DNA of 64,000 nucleotides from CAVTHW01 sp963734625. Lineage in GTDB: Bacteria > Acidobacteriota > Terriglobia > Bryobacterales > Bryobacteraceae. Positions 36,471 through 44,819 of the stretch are shown here, one piece after another. Every line of letters starts with the position of its first letter. Positions within the stretch are counted from its first letter, which is position 1. A model generated the notes under the pieces. The model had not been told where the DNA came from, did no database searches, and worked only from the letters and a program-made list of their open reading frames with translations. The translations under genes were made by a program, and so were the position numbers. The stretch spans positions 1 to 64,000 of the forward strand of contig CAVTHW010000015.1 of the NCBI GenBank assembly GCA_963734625.1, written 5' to 3'.

Positions 36471-37667
36471 ATGGACAGACTAACCAGACGTGAGGCAGTG
36501 GCGGGCGTCACGGGAATGATGGTGCTGCGGCCGGAGACGGTGTTCGGCACGCAGGCGAATTCGGCGGTCGCCTTTGGAATCATTGGAACCGGCGCGCGCG
36601 GCCGGTACGTCGGCGGACTGATGGCCCGGGACGGGCGCACGCGATTGGCGGCGATCTGCGACATCTTTGACGATCGCATCGAGGCGGCAAAGAAGGACGT
36701 GCCGGGCGCCGGCCAGGCCAAGGTCTACCGCAACCACCGGGAACTTCTCGACGACAAGGCCGTGGACGCGGTCCTGATCGCCACGCCGGTGTACTTGCAC
36801 CCGGAACATTTTGAAGCGGCGGTGGCGGCGAAGAAGCACGTCTATTGCGAGAAGCCGGCTGGGGCCAATGTGGCCGGCGTGAAGCGTCTCATGCGGGCGG
36901 GCGATCAGGCGGACCCGTCGAAGACGATCCAGTTCGGCTTTCAACAAAGATTCGGCACGGAATACCGGGCGGCGCGCCAACTGGTGGAAGCCGGCGAACT
37001 CGGCGAGCCGAAGATCATGACCAGTTACTGGGTTTTGGGCTGGACTCCGGCGTTGGAGGCGCCCGCGGCCAGGGTGCTGTCGAAGGAAGAGGAGGAGACG
37101 CGCCGGATCCGGGGATGGCTGTCCTGGAAGGATCTATCCGGCGGGGACGTGGTTGAATGCGACTGCCACGGCCTGGACACCCTCAACTGGTTTGCCAAAG
37201 CGCACCCGGAAAAGGCTGTCGGACAGGGCGGTCTCCGCTATCCGGTCTTCTATGGCGATGTAAACACCGACCATTACAACATCATCTTCACTTACCCCAA
37301 CGGCGTGGAAGGTTACCTCATCAGCGCCAGAAAGGTCGCCGGCTTTCGCGACGTCAGGGAGCAGTTCTTTGGCGCAAAAGGCGTTCTGGAGACGGCCCGC
37401 ACCTACTACAAGCTGCACGGGCCGATCGCCGCCGCCCGCCTGGCCAACGACGACAAGCTGGAGGACACCAGCCTGATCCGGAGGGTGGATGCGAAGCGCG
37501 AGATCACGATCGACGCGGTCGAGTCTTTCTACACCAGCATCCTCACTAGCAAGCCATATAACATGTCCCGCGACGCCGGCGAGAGCACCTTCACTTCCAT
37601 CCTGGGGCGGATGGCCTACGAGTCCAAGCGCGAGGTGACCTGGGAGGAGATGCTGCGAAGCGGCTGA
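36471..37667 (+). CDS. Gfo/Idh/MocA family oxidoreductase
   Basis: 398 residues. Rossmann start VAFGIIGTGARGRYVGGLMA with GxGxxG, KHVYCEKPAGANVAGVKRLM (the EKP motif with catalytic Lys) and DVVECDCHGLDTLNWFAK. A Tat-like leader (RLTRREAVAGVTGMMVL) suggests periplasmic export. Such NAD(P)-dependent enzymes act on sugars and sugar acids. A GAAGGAGG site lies 5 nt before the ATG. It ends the cluster aldo/keto reductase-Rieske-SUMF1-Gfo. A second Gfo paralogue lies at 47020-48192. Confidence 0.85.
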   Translation: MDRLTRREAVAGVTGMMVLRPETVFGTQANSAVAFGIIGTGARGRYVGGLMARDGRTRLAAICDIFDDRIEAAKKDVPGAGQAKVYRNHRELLDDKAVDAVLIATPVYLHPEHFEAAVAAKKHVYCEKPAGANVAGVKRLMRAGDQADPSKTIQFGFQQRFGTEYRAARQLVEAGELGEPKIMTSYWVLGWTPALEAPAARVLSKEEEETRRIRGWLSWKDLSGGDVVECDCHGLDTLNWFAKAHPEKAVGQGGLRYPVFYGDVNTDHYNIIFTYPNGVEGYLISARKVAGFRDVREQFFGAKGVLETARTYYKLHGPIAAARLANDDKLEDTSLIRRVDAKREITIDAVESFYTSILTSKPYNMSRDAGESTFTSILGRMAYESKREVTWEEMLRSG

Positions 37668-37676
37668 GCCGGCCCC

Positions 37677-40600
37677 TCAGTTCGCCAGCACTTCCAGCGA
37701 ATCCGGGCCGCAGATGCGTTCCACTTCGGCGCGGAATTCCTTGTCCGGGCGTACCTTGGAAGTGACGTCCATGATCACCGAGTAATCCCTGGACTTCTCC
37801 AGCCGCAGGCGCACTTCGCTTGCGCCGGGCTTTCTTTGGAACAGCTCCCGCAGCGTCGCCACCCGGCCGTCGCTCGTGGCATCCTCCGGTCCCAGCCAGA
37901 CCCGAATCGAAATCAGCGAGGGCAGCGCTACCCGGGCCACCTCCAGCGGCACAATGTCGGTCACCGAGATCTTGGGCGGGCCGTTCTCCTCGGGCAGCGC
38001 CGAGCCCTTCACCATCACCGCCCGGTCTTCGACCAGCTCCGGCTCCAGCCGCTCGTAGTTCGTCGTAAAGACCAGGACTTCGATGGCGCCCTGCCGGTCG
38101 TCGAGCTGCAGGGACGCCCAGGGCTTCCCTTCCTTGTTCCGCCGCCTCCCGATGCCGGTCAGGATGCCGCAGAGCGTCACCTCGGCGCCCCGCTCCAGCC
38201 CTTCGATCGTGGAGGAGTCGTGGCTGGCCAGTTCCGTGACCTTGTCCTTGAAGTGGTCCAGCGGGTGGCCGGTGACGTAGAAGCCCAGCATCTCCTTTTC
38301 GCCGGCGAGCTTCTCCGACAGAGTCCAATCCGGGACCGCGGGAAGCCGCTCTTCGGCGGCGGCTTCGTCCTCGTCCTGCGCCACAAAGAATAGGCCGGCC
38401 TGCCCGCTGATGCGGTCGCGGTGGGTGCGCTGGCCGCACTCCATGGCGCGGTCGATCCCGGCAAACAGCTGCGCCCGGGACCCGCCCAAAGAATCCATCG
38501 CGCCGGCCTTGATCAGGCTCTCCAGCATCCGCCGGTTGAGCGCGCTCAAATCGACCTTCTCGCAGAACTGAATCAGCGAACGGAACTGGCCGACCTCGCC
38601 GCGCGCCTTCTGCATGGCCTCGACGGCGGAGCGCCCGACGTTCTTCACCGCTCCCAGGCCGAAGCGTATGCCTCCCGGGCCGGGCACGGAGGGATCGGGC
38701 GTAAAGTTCCAATCGCTATGGTTGACGTCCGGCGACAACACCCGGATGCCCATCTCCGCGCACTCGTTGATGTACTTTACGACCTTCACCGTGTTGCCGG
38801 TCTCGGAGGTGAGCAGAGCGGCCATGAAGTCGGTCGGGTAGTGCGCCTTCAGGTAGGCCGTGACGTAGGCCAGATAGGCGTAGGCGGCCGAGTGCGACTT
38901 GTTGAAGCCGTAACCGGCGAACTGCTCCATCAGGTCGAAGATCTTCGCGACCTTCCGTTGCGGGAAGCCCTTGGCGCGCGCGCCCTCGATGAATTTCTCC
39001 CGCTGCTTGGCCATCTCCTCGGCTTTCTTCTTGCCCATGGCGCGGCGCAAAATATCCGCTTCGCCCAGCGAGTAGCCGGCCAGCCGGTTGGAGATCTGCA
39101 TCACCTGTTCCTGGTAGACGATCACTCCGTAGGTCTCTTCGAGAATCTCCTTCAGCTCGGGCAGTTCGTAGGCGATCGGCTTGCGGCCCTGCTTGCACTC
39201 GATGAAATCGTCGATCATCCCGCCCTGGATGGGGCCCGGGCGGTAGAGCGCATTCAGCGCGATCAGGTCCTCGATGCGGGACGGCTGCGAGCGGCGCAGA
39301 ATGTCCCGCATCCCCGGCGACTCGAACTGGAACACCCCGCTGGTGTAGCCCTTGGCGAAGAGCTCGAAAGCGGCCGGATCGGCCGCGGGTAGGTCGTCGA
39401 TATCCAGCTTTACGCCGTGGTTCCGCTCGATCAGAATCAGCGTGTCGTGAATAATCGTCAGCGTGGTCAGCCCCAGGAAGTCCATCTTCAGGAGCGAGAG
39501 CTTCTCCATGCCGTTCATGTCGAACTGGGTGACGATTTCGTCGCGGTTGGTGCGGTACAGGGGAACCAGTTCCTGCAGCGGGACCGGCGAGATCACCACC
39601 CCGGCGGCGTGCACGGAGGCGTTCCGGCACTTCCCCTCGACTCGCCGCGCGATCTCCAGGACTTCGGCCACTTTCGGATCCTTGCGCGCGGCTTCCGGCA
39701 GGCCGGGCTCCATCTTCATGGCCTGATCCAGGGTGATGTTCAGGACGTTGGGAATCATCTTCGTGAGCCGGTCGACGTCGGCGAAGCTCATGTCGAGCGC
39801 CCGGCCCACGTCCTTGATCGCGGCCCGCGCGCCGAGCGTGTTGAAGGTGATGATCTGCGCCACCTGCTCGCGGCCGTACTTCTCGGTCACATACTGGATG
39901 ACCTCGCCCCGGCGGTTCATGCAGAAATCGATGTCGATGTCGGGCAGGTTGACGCGCTCGGGGTTCAGGAACCGTTCGAAAAGGAGGCCGTAGTGCAGGG
40001 GGTCGATATCGGTGATCCGCATCGCGTAGCTGACCAGGCTGCCGGCGGCCGAGCCGCGGCCCGGGCCGACGGGTATCCCCTGCGCCCTGGCATACCGGAT
40101 GAAGTCCCAGACGATGAGGAAGTAGCCGGAGAACTTCATCTGCTGGATCATGCGGATCTCGCTGTCCAGCCTTTCGCCGTACTCTTCCAGCCGGTGCTTG
40201 AGGCGGCCGGCCGCCGCGAGGCCCTCCAGCCGGGCGCGCCGCTGCTCGAAGCCCTGGCGGGCCACGTATTCGAAGTAGGAGTCGGCGGTCTGGCCGGCGG
40301 GAACATCGAAGTGCGGAAATGGTTCGGCGACCTTGTCGAGCGTCACCTGGCAGCGGGCGGCGATCTCCGCGGTCCGGTCCAGAGCCTCCTCTACTTCACC
40401 GAACAGCGCCAGCATCTCGGCGCGCGATTTGAGGTAGAAGTCCGGGGTCCAGAACTTCATGCGCGAGGCGTCGTTCATGGTCTTGCCGGTCTGGATACAG
40501 AGCAGGACTTCGTGCGCCCGGGCGTCGTCCTTCCGCAGGTAATGCGAGTCGTTGGTGGCGACCAGCGGGATGCCGGTCTCCTGCGATAGGCGGTTCACCT

Positions 40601-41165
40601 GGGGAAGCAGCTTGCGGTCCTGTTCCAGGCCGTGGTCCTGGATCTCGAGGAAGAAGTTCCCCCGGCCGAAGATGTCCTGGTAGGTGTAAGCGCGGCGCTT
40701 GGCGTCCTCGTACTCGTCCGCCAGCAGCATTTCGTTGATGTCGCCGCGCAGGCAGGCCGACATCGCGATCAGCCCCTTGGAATGCGCGGCCAGGAGGTCG
40801 CGATCGATCCTGGGCTTGTGATAAAAACCCTCCAGAAAGCCCGCCGTCACGAGTTTGATCAGGTTGCGGTAACCCTCCTGGTTCTCGCAGAGGAGGACCA
40901 GGTGGTGGTAGCGGTTCGAGTCCGAGCGGACCGTCCGCCCCTGCTGGCAGATGTAAGCCTCGCAGCCGATGACGGGATGGATTCCGCGATCCTTGGCGGC
41001 GTTGTAAAACTTGACGGCGCCGAACAGGTTGCCGTGATCCGTCATGGCCACGGCCGGCATGGCCTGCTGCTCGGCCAGTTCCATCAACTGCCCGATCTCG
41101 CAAGCGCCATCCAGCAGCGAGTAGTCGGTATGGCAGTGGAGATGGACGAAGGGCTTCTCGGACAT
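37677..41165 (-). CDS. dnaE: DNA polymerase III alpha subunit (replicative)
   Basis: About 1162 residues, normal for DnaE. N-terminal PHP domain: PFVHLHCHTDYSLLDGACEI, AVAMTDHGNLFGAVKFY. Polymerase catalytic Asp residues in LPDIDIDFCMNRRGEV around residue 405, FSGYFLIVWDFIRYARAQ and GRGSAAGSLVSYAMRITD earlier, GVFQFESPGMRDILR, and AFAGYGFNKSHSAAYAYLAY-like motifs later; a C-terminal OB fold (GAEVTLCGILTGI) and beta-clamp-facing tail follow. Start chosen at ATG 41165 (MSEKPFV). It converges on the Gfo gene with a 9-nt gap. Cytoplasmic replisome enzyme. Confidence 0.96.
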   Translation of the reverse strand: MSEKPFVHLHCHTDYSLLDGACEIGQLMELAEQQAMPAVAMTDHGNLFGAVKFYNAAKDRGIHPVIGCEAYICQQGRTVRSDSNRYHHLVLLCENQEGYRNLIKLVTAGFLEGFYHKPRIDRDLLAAHSKGLIAMSACLRGDINEMLLADEYEDAKRRAYTYQDIFGRGNFFLEIQDHGLEQDRKLLPQVNRLSQETGIPLVATNDSHYLRKDDARAHEVLLCIQTGKTMNDASRMKFWTPDFYLKSRAEMLALFGEVEEALDRTAEIAARCQVTLDKVAEPFPHFDVPAGQTADSYFEYVARQGFEQRRARLEGLAAAGRLKHRLEEYGERLDSEIRMIQQMKFSGYFLIVWDFIRYARAQGIPVGPGRGSAAGSLVSYAMRITDIDPLHYGLLFERFLNPERVNLPDIDIDFCMNRRGEVIQYVTEKYGREQVAQIITFNTLGARAAIKDVGRALDMSFADVDRLTKMIPNVLNITLDQAMKMEPGLPEAARKDPKVAEVLEIARRVEGKCRNASVHAAGVVISPVPLQELVPLYRTNRDEIVTQFDMNGMEKLSLLKMDFLGLTTLTIIHDTLILIERNHGVKLDIDDLPAADPAAFELFAKGYTSGVFQFESPGMRDILRRSQPSRIEDLIALNALYRPGPIQGGMIDDFIECKQGRKPIAYELPELKEILEETYGVIVYQEQVMQISNRLAGYSLGEADILRRAMGKKKAEEMAKQREKFIEGARAKGFPQRKVAKIFDLMEQFAGYGFNKSHSAAYAYLAYVTAYLKAHYPTDFMAALLTSETGNTVKVVKYINECAEMGIRVLSPDVNHSDWNFTPDPSVPGPGGIRFGLGAVKNVGRSAVEAMQKARGEVGQFRSLIQFCEKVDLSALNRRMLESLIKAGAMDSLGGSRAQLFAGIDRAMECGQRTHRDRISGQAGLFFVAQDEDEAAAEERLPAVPDWTLSEKLAGEKEMLGFYVTGHPLDHFKDKVTELASHDSSTIEGLERGAEVTLCGILTGIGRRRNKEGKPWASLQLDDRQGAIEVLVFTTNYERLEPELVEDRAVMVKGSALPEENGPPKISVTDIVPLEVARVALPSLISIRVWLGPEDATSDGRVATLRELFQRKPGASEVRLRLEKSRDYSVIMDVTSKVRPDKEFRAEVERICGPDSLEVLAN

Positions 41166-41319
41166 TCGATACAAGTATAGACTTCGGGGCGAAGCGTCCG
41201 CGCCTGCGGCAGGCCGGCGTCTCGGACTCCATCGTCGATGCCAAGGTGCAGTAATAAGGTGCGGCAAATGTTAGCACCGATGTCTTGCCGACGGGCACGG
41301 AAATGGATAACCTGGAAAT

Positions 41320-41490
41320 ATGAGTAGCCAAACAGCCCATCTTCTAGAGGCTTTTGAGGCTTTGCCAGAGGACGAGAAGCGAGTCTTTACGGTGGAGTTT
41401 TTGCGACGGGCGGTGCCGTTTGATTCAGGCCCTTTGGACGACTCGGAGACATCTGACGCCGCTGACCAGTTGTTGGCCAGCATCGAATGA
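41320..41490 (+). CDS. Probable small antitoxin of PemK/MazF pair
   Basis: 56 residues: MSSQTAHLLEAFEALPEDEK, then RVFTVEFLRRAVPFDSGPLD and an acidic tail. Short acidic helix-forming protein directly upstream of the toxin-like gene, overlapping it by ATGA, the standard antitoxin position. No known antitoxin DNA-binding fold is recognised, so the function rests mostly on context. Encoded in the strand opposite to dnaE. Confidence 0.6.
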   Translation: MSSQTAHLLEAFEALPEDEKRVFTVEFLRRAVPFDSGPLDDSETSDAADQLLASIE

Positions 41491-41816
41491 CACCGGCCCG
41501 GGGTGATGTCTGGCTTTTTGGTCTTGGCATGGCGGAGAAGGTCCGCCCCGCCCTGGTGATCAGCGTAGCCTTCGGAGATGCGGACCGTGCTTTGGTCACC
41601 ATTGTTCCTCATACGACCAGCCTTCGAGGATCCCAATTCGAGATTCCAGTCAACGTCTCATTCTTGAAGGCGGGCGCGTTCGTGGTGCAAAGCGTGTCAA
41701 CGTATCCCCAGGTGAGAGCGATACGAAAACTGGGTGTGCTCAAGCCGGATCAGTTCCGCTTGGTGTTCGCCGGCGTCCTGCGATGGCTTGGTCAAGATCA
41801 AACCCTCCAGCCATAG
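41487..41816 (+). CDS. PemK/MazF-type ribonuclease toxin
   Basis: 109 residues with the MazF beta-barrel pattern: RGDVWLFGLGMAEKVRPALV, SVAFGDADRALVTIVPHTTS, then VVQSVSTYPQVRAIRKLGVL. Family members are mRNA interferases that stall growth until neutralised. Overlaps the small gene before it by ATGA. Its end lies 65 nt before the end of the convergent SUMF1-like gene. Confidence 0.8.
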   Translation: MTPARGDVWLFGLGMAEKVRPALVISVAFGDADRALVTIVPHTTSLRGSQFEIPVNVSFLKAGAFVVQSVSTYPQVRAIRKLGVLKPDQFRLVFAGVLRWLGQDQTLQP

Positions 41817-41883
41817 ATCATGTCCGAAGAACTGATCTCCGGCGCCGATTTTGCGGCTCTCCTGCGCCACCGGCACAGCGTCC

Positions 41884-42663
41884 TCACCGACTCCTTGCAC
41901 AGCGAAAGCCGCGGCTGAGGTCGCTATCGCCCGGCCGCATGTAGTTGCGGTAGGCGCATCGGAAGTAGCTGGGATAGATGGTGCACCACGACCCCCCGCG
42001 CAACACCCGGTTGACGCCGGACGGCAGCCCCTGGAGATCGACCGAACGTTCCGCCGAATACCCGCCATACCAATCCTGGACATACTCCCACACGTTCCCC
42101 CGCATGTCGTACAGCCCCCAGGCATTCGGCTTCTTCTGGCCTGCCGGATGCGTCCCTCCTTCGGAATTCACATCCGTCCACGCCACCTCGCCCAGGTTCG
42201 GAGCTACGTCCGGCTCACGTCCGCCCGCCCGGCAGGCATACTCCCACTCGGCCTCCGTCGGCAGCCGGTAGCGAGTGTCCTTCTCCCTGGCGTTCAACTT
42301 CCCCAGAAACTCCTGAACGTCATCCCATGAGACATTCTCCACCGGCCGGTCCGGCCCCTTGAAGAAACTGGGATTGTCTCCCATTACCGCCAGCCACTGG
42401 GCCTGCGTCACCTCGGTCGTTTGCAGGTAGAACCCCCGGCTCAGCGTCACTTCGTGCACCGGCTTCTCGTCGGCTTCGCCGCTATCCGAACCCATCTGGA
42501 ACGTTCCCGGCCCGATCGTCACAAACTTCATCCCGATCGAGTTCGTGAATGAGCTGGGCGGCCCGCCGGGCTTGGTTTGCTGCCCAGCCACAGGCCACAA
42601 GACCAGAATGCAGGCTGCCGCCGCCCACCTAGCCCAGCGACCAGGAGTGTTGAATCTGCCCAC
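41884..42663 (-). CDS. SUMF1/FGE-sulfatase-fold protein (second copy)
   Basis: 259 residues with signal peptide (WARWAAAACILVLWPVAG). Motifs: GMKFVTIGPGTFQMGSDSGE, FYLQTTEVTQAQWLAVMGDN, YRLPTEAEWEYACRAGG, NAWGLYDMRGNVWEYVQDWY and RGGSWCTIYPSYFRCAYRNY. Two cysteines lie in the last motif, but the spacing differs from catalytic formylglycine-generating enzymes, so an ordinary FGE-like scaffold or a surface-display role is more likely. It sits next to the tadE/tadG genes with 75 nt between. Confidence 0.82.
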   Translation of the reverse strand: MGRFNTPGRWARWAAAACILVLWPVAGQQTKPGGPPSSFTNSIGMKFVTIGPGTFQMGSDSGEADEKPVHEVTLSRGFYLQTTEVTQAQWLAVMGDNPSFFKGPDRPVENVSWDDVQEFLGKLNAREKDTRYRLPTEAEWEYACRAGGREPDVAPNLGEVAWTDVNSEGGTHPAGQKKPNAWGLYDMRGNVWEYVQDWYGGYSAERSVDLQGLPSGVNRVLRGGSWCTIYPSYFRCAYRNYMRPGDSDLSRGFRCARSR

Positions 42664-42738
42664 GGATGTTAGTTCTCGATCCTCGGCTGATTATATGCAA
42701 TGCCAGACACCGCTGGAGAGGCTGGGGGGAGTCGTCGG

Positions 42739-43152
42739 CTAGGGCGTTTCCAGAGGGAGGCTGGCGATGATCGGCCTGCCGGTCATGACGCCGGCGATCC
42801 AAGGCGAAAAAAACCGGTAGGGATAACCGGAAATCGTCACCACGATCCGCTGTTCGCTGGTGCCCGCATCCTGCCGGGACACCGATACCATTCCGGCGGT
42901 CAGATTGAACATGCCGGCTGTGCCCGCGGTTGGATGCCCGTACAGGACCATGTTCTGGATGGCGGTCACATCGTAAGTGTTCACAATGGCGTAGCGCACG
43001 GCACTGCGCGCCCTGGCTACGAAGGTCTGGTGGATGAACAGGACCAGGCCGAGGTCGAAGATCCCGATCAGCACCGCCGCCAGGATGAGCGTCACCAGGG
43101 CGCCCTCCAGCATTGCTTGTCCCTTCCGCGATCCTCTGGCGGCTCTGCTCAT
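42739..43152 (-). CDS. TadE-like minor pilin/assembly protein
   Basis: 137 residues. N-terminal SRKGQAMLEGALVTLILAAV is the TadE-type prepilin-like segment (Gly-Gln-Ala-Met then hydrophobic helix with Glu). The remaining part (VARARSAVRYAIVNTYDVTA) is the short periplasmic region. Overlaps by 4 nt the upstream TadE-like gene (ATGA). Part of tight-adherence-type pili, normally encoded next to tadA and rcpA genes, which are absent here. Confidence 0.8.
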   Translation of the reverse strand: MSRAARGSRKGQAMLEGALVTLILAAVLIGIFDLGLVLFIHQTFVARARSAVRYAIVNTYDVTAIQNMVLYGHPTAGTAGMFNLTAGMVSVSRQDAGTSEQRIVVTISGYPYRFFSPWIAGVMTGRPIIASLPLETP

Positions 43153-43592
43153 GATACCGGCGGGGCAAAGCGGCCCATGAAGGCAAAGGTCGCTTTCGGC
43201 TTGCCGGTCAGGGTGAATGACTTCACCGCGGCGTTGATCGTGTAGTTGGTAATCCCGACTGTCATCTTGGCGGGCACGTTCCGGTCCATGGTGACGGTCA
43301 CGGTGACCTTTGACGTGGTCAGACCTAGGGCCACCGGCTGCGTGCCGCCGGACGGGTTCCCATAGACCACCATGTTGCGCACGGCGGCCAGGTAAGCCGA
43401 GGACGGCGTTGTGGTGGCGGAATCGTACGCGCGGACGGAAGCGTAACGGGCGCCTCCGCGAACCGCGCTCTCCAGTGTGTTGTACACGTAGAACGCGTAT
43501 CCGAACTGAAACACGCCGGCGAACACGCTGAACAGGAGTCCGAAGGAGAGCGCAAACTCGACCAGCACACCGCCCCGCCGGCGTTCGCTCAT
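43149..43592 (-). CDS. TadE/TadF-like protein
   Basis: 147 residues. MSERRRGGVLVEFALSFGLL then a hydrophobic helix; the Glu five residues after Gly-Gly matches TadE. Later: FYVYNTLESAVRGGARYASV. Overlaps by 4 nt the next upstream gene, the TadG-like protein, giving a three-gene operon tadG-tadE-tadE. Confidence 0.8.
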   Translation of the reverse strand: MSERRRGGVLVEFALSFGLLFSVFAGVFQFGYAFYVYNTLESAVRGGARYASVRAYDSATTTPSSAYLAAVRNMVVYGNPSGGTQPVALGLTTSKVTVTVTMDRNVPAKMTVGITNYTINAAVKSFTLTGKPKATFAFMGRFAPPVS

Positions 43593-44653
43593 TGGACCAG
43601 CCTCACGACGTAGGCCCCAGGTCCGCCGGCGCCCTCATGGCGGCTCCCCTGCACGTAGGGGCCGAGATACTCCGCGCAGACGGGACTGTCGCCGCCACTC
43701 GCATAGGTGCTTGGAGCCGCCAGGAAGAACAGGCCGAAGCCCAGCACCAGGCTATCCGGCGCGCCGGAATTCATAGGAACCGTTACCAGGCGCCGGCCGT
43801 TCCCGTTGCCGGCGGCATTGTACTGAGCATAAGTAAAGGAAGTGGCGTCCGTGTCCTGGTTCACGCGTCTAATCAGCGCGTCGACCTCGGTCTGCTTAAT
43901 CCCGCCGCTCAGGTCGACCGGCTCGCCGACCGTCACCGGGTTGGTCTGGAAATCCTGCTCGATGGCCATCCGTATGACGGACGCGCTGTTTTCCTCGATG
44001 TAGCCGCGCCAGCTCGTGGGACCTTCGTTGTACTTAGCGATCCATGCGGCAGCGTTGTCGCCAGGACACACGTTCTTGTCGAGTGTCGGGCTCGCGGCCC
44101 ACCGCAGGGTGTACTGCGTTCCAGGCGTGTAGCCGTAGTTGGGGTCCGCGGGGTCGTGGGCGAGCGGCGAAAACGGGAAGACGCCCTCCCGGAAGTCCGT
44201 CTTGAGCACTTGCCCCGCCACCGCGGCGGCGTTGATCACGGATGTCCGCGCCGAGTTGACCAGCGGCATGAAGATGAGCGTTAACGTGGCGGAGGCCCGG
44301 ACTCGTACGAAGCGATAGCCGGTGGCGGGACTCGGATTCAGTTGCCACGGACCGGCAGCGTCGGCGCCGAAATCCACCTGCGTCCCGCTGAAGGAAGCCG
44401 TCTCCAGGTTCCAGTGATTGGCCGTGGCCGAGACGGCATCCTGCGCGCGGGAAATCCCCAGGCCGGAGCCGTCCAGTTCCAGCGCCGCCGCCAGCGAGGC
44501 GGCATCCGCATAAGCTTGGGCTTCGTTGCGGACTACGTACATGCGCCCTACGTCCACGGCCATCCCCAGCATCGCTACCATCCCTACCAGGCACAGAGCC
44601 GCTGTCACCAAGGCGAAACCGCGCCGGCTTCGTCGGTCAGGACGAGAGTGCAT
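43589..44653 (-). CDS. TadG-like (DUF2134) pilus-associated protein
   Basis: About 354 residues starting MHSRPDRRSRRGFALVTAAL. A Gly-Phe-Ala prepilin-like boundary with following helix (LCLVGMVAMLGMAVDVGRMY), then VVRNEAQAYADAASLAAALE, the DUF2134/TadG signature. The rest is a large periplasmic domain with no vWA motif seen. First in the operon. The 44654-44826 region upstream holds the IS1634-like element's left flank, which may separate this operon from its original promoter. Confidence 0.8.
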   Translation of the reverse strand: MHSRPDRRSRRGFALVTAALCLVGMVAMLGMAVDVGRMYVVRNEAQAYADAASLAAALELDGSGLGISRAQDAVSATANHWNLETASFSGTQVDFGADAAGPWQLNPSPATGYRFVRVRASATLTLIFMPLVNSARTSVINAAAVAGQVLKTDFREGVFPFSPLAHDPADPNYGYTPGTQYTLRWAASPTLDKNVCPGDNAAAWIAKYNEGPTSWRGYIEENSASVIRMAIEQDFQTNPVTVGEPVDLSGGIKQTEVDALIRRVNQDTDATSFTYAQYNAAGNGNGRRLVTVPMNSGAPDSLVLGFGLFFLAAPSTYASGGDSPVCAEYLGPYVQGSRHEGAGGPGAYVVRLVQ

Positions 44654-44782
44654 GAAGGTGGCCTCCGTATTCCAGTTTACGGTGAGAGGTTTTCCAGAGG
44701 TCTCCGTGAATCCCCCGATTTTGGAATATGAACTGGCTGAGAACCCGATAGAATCGCGCTTAGCCCAACTTCCGCGTTTTTG

Positions 44783-44819
44783 AAAACGGACCATTGAAAA
44801 GCAAGGACTTGTCCGTTTT
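44783..44819. terminator. Stem-loop between tadG and the transposase
   Basis: AAAACGGAC (44783-44791) and GTCCGTTTT (44811-44819) are exact complements with a 19-nt loop, downstream of the leftward transposase gene and upstream of tadG. A T-rich run follows the arm on the leftward strand. It could terminate transposase transcription and so shield tadG, or be part of the insertion-sequence end. Confidence 0.5.
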
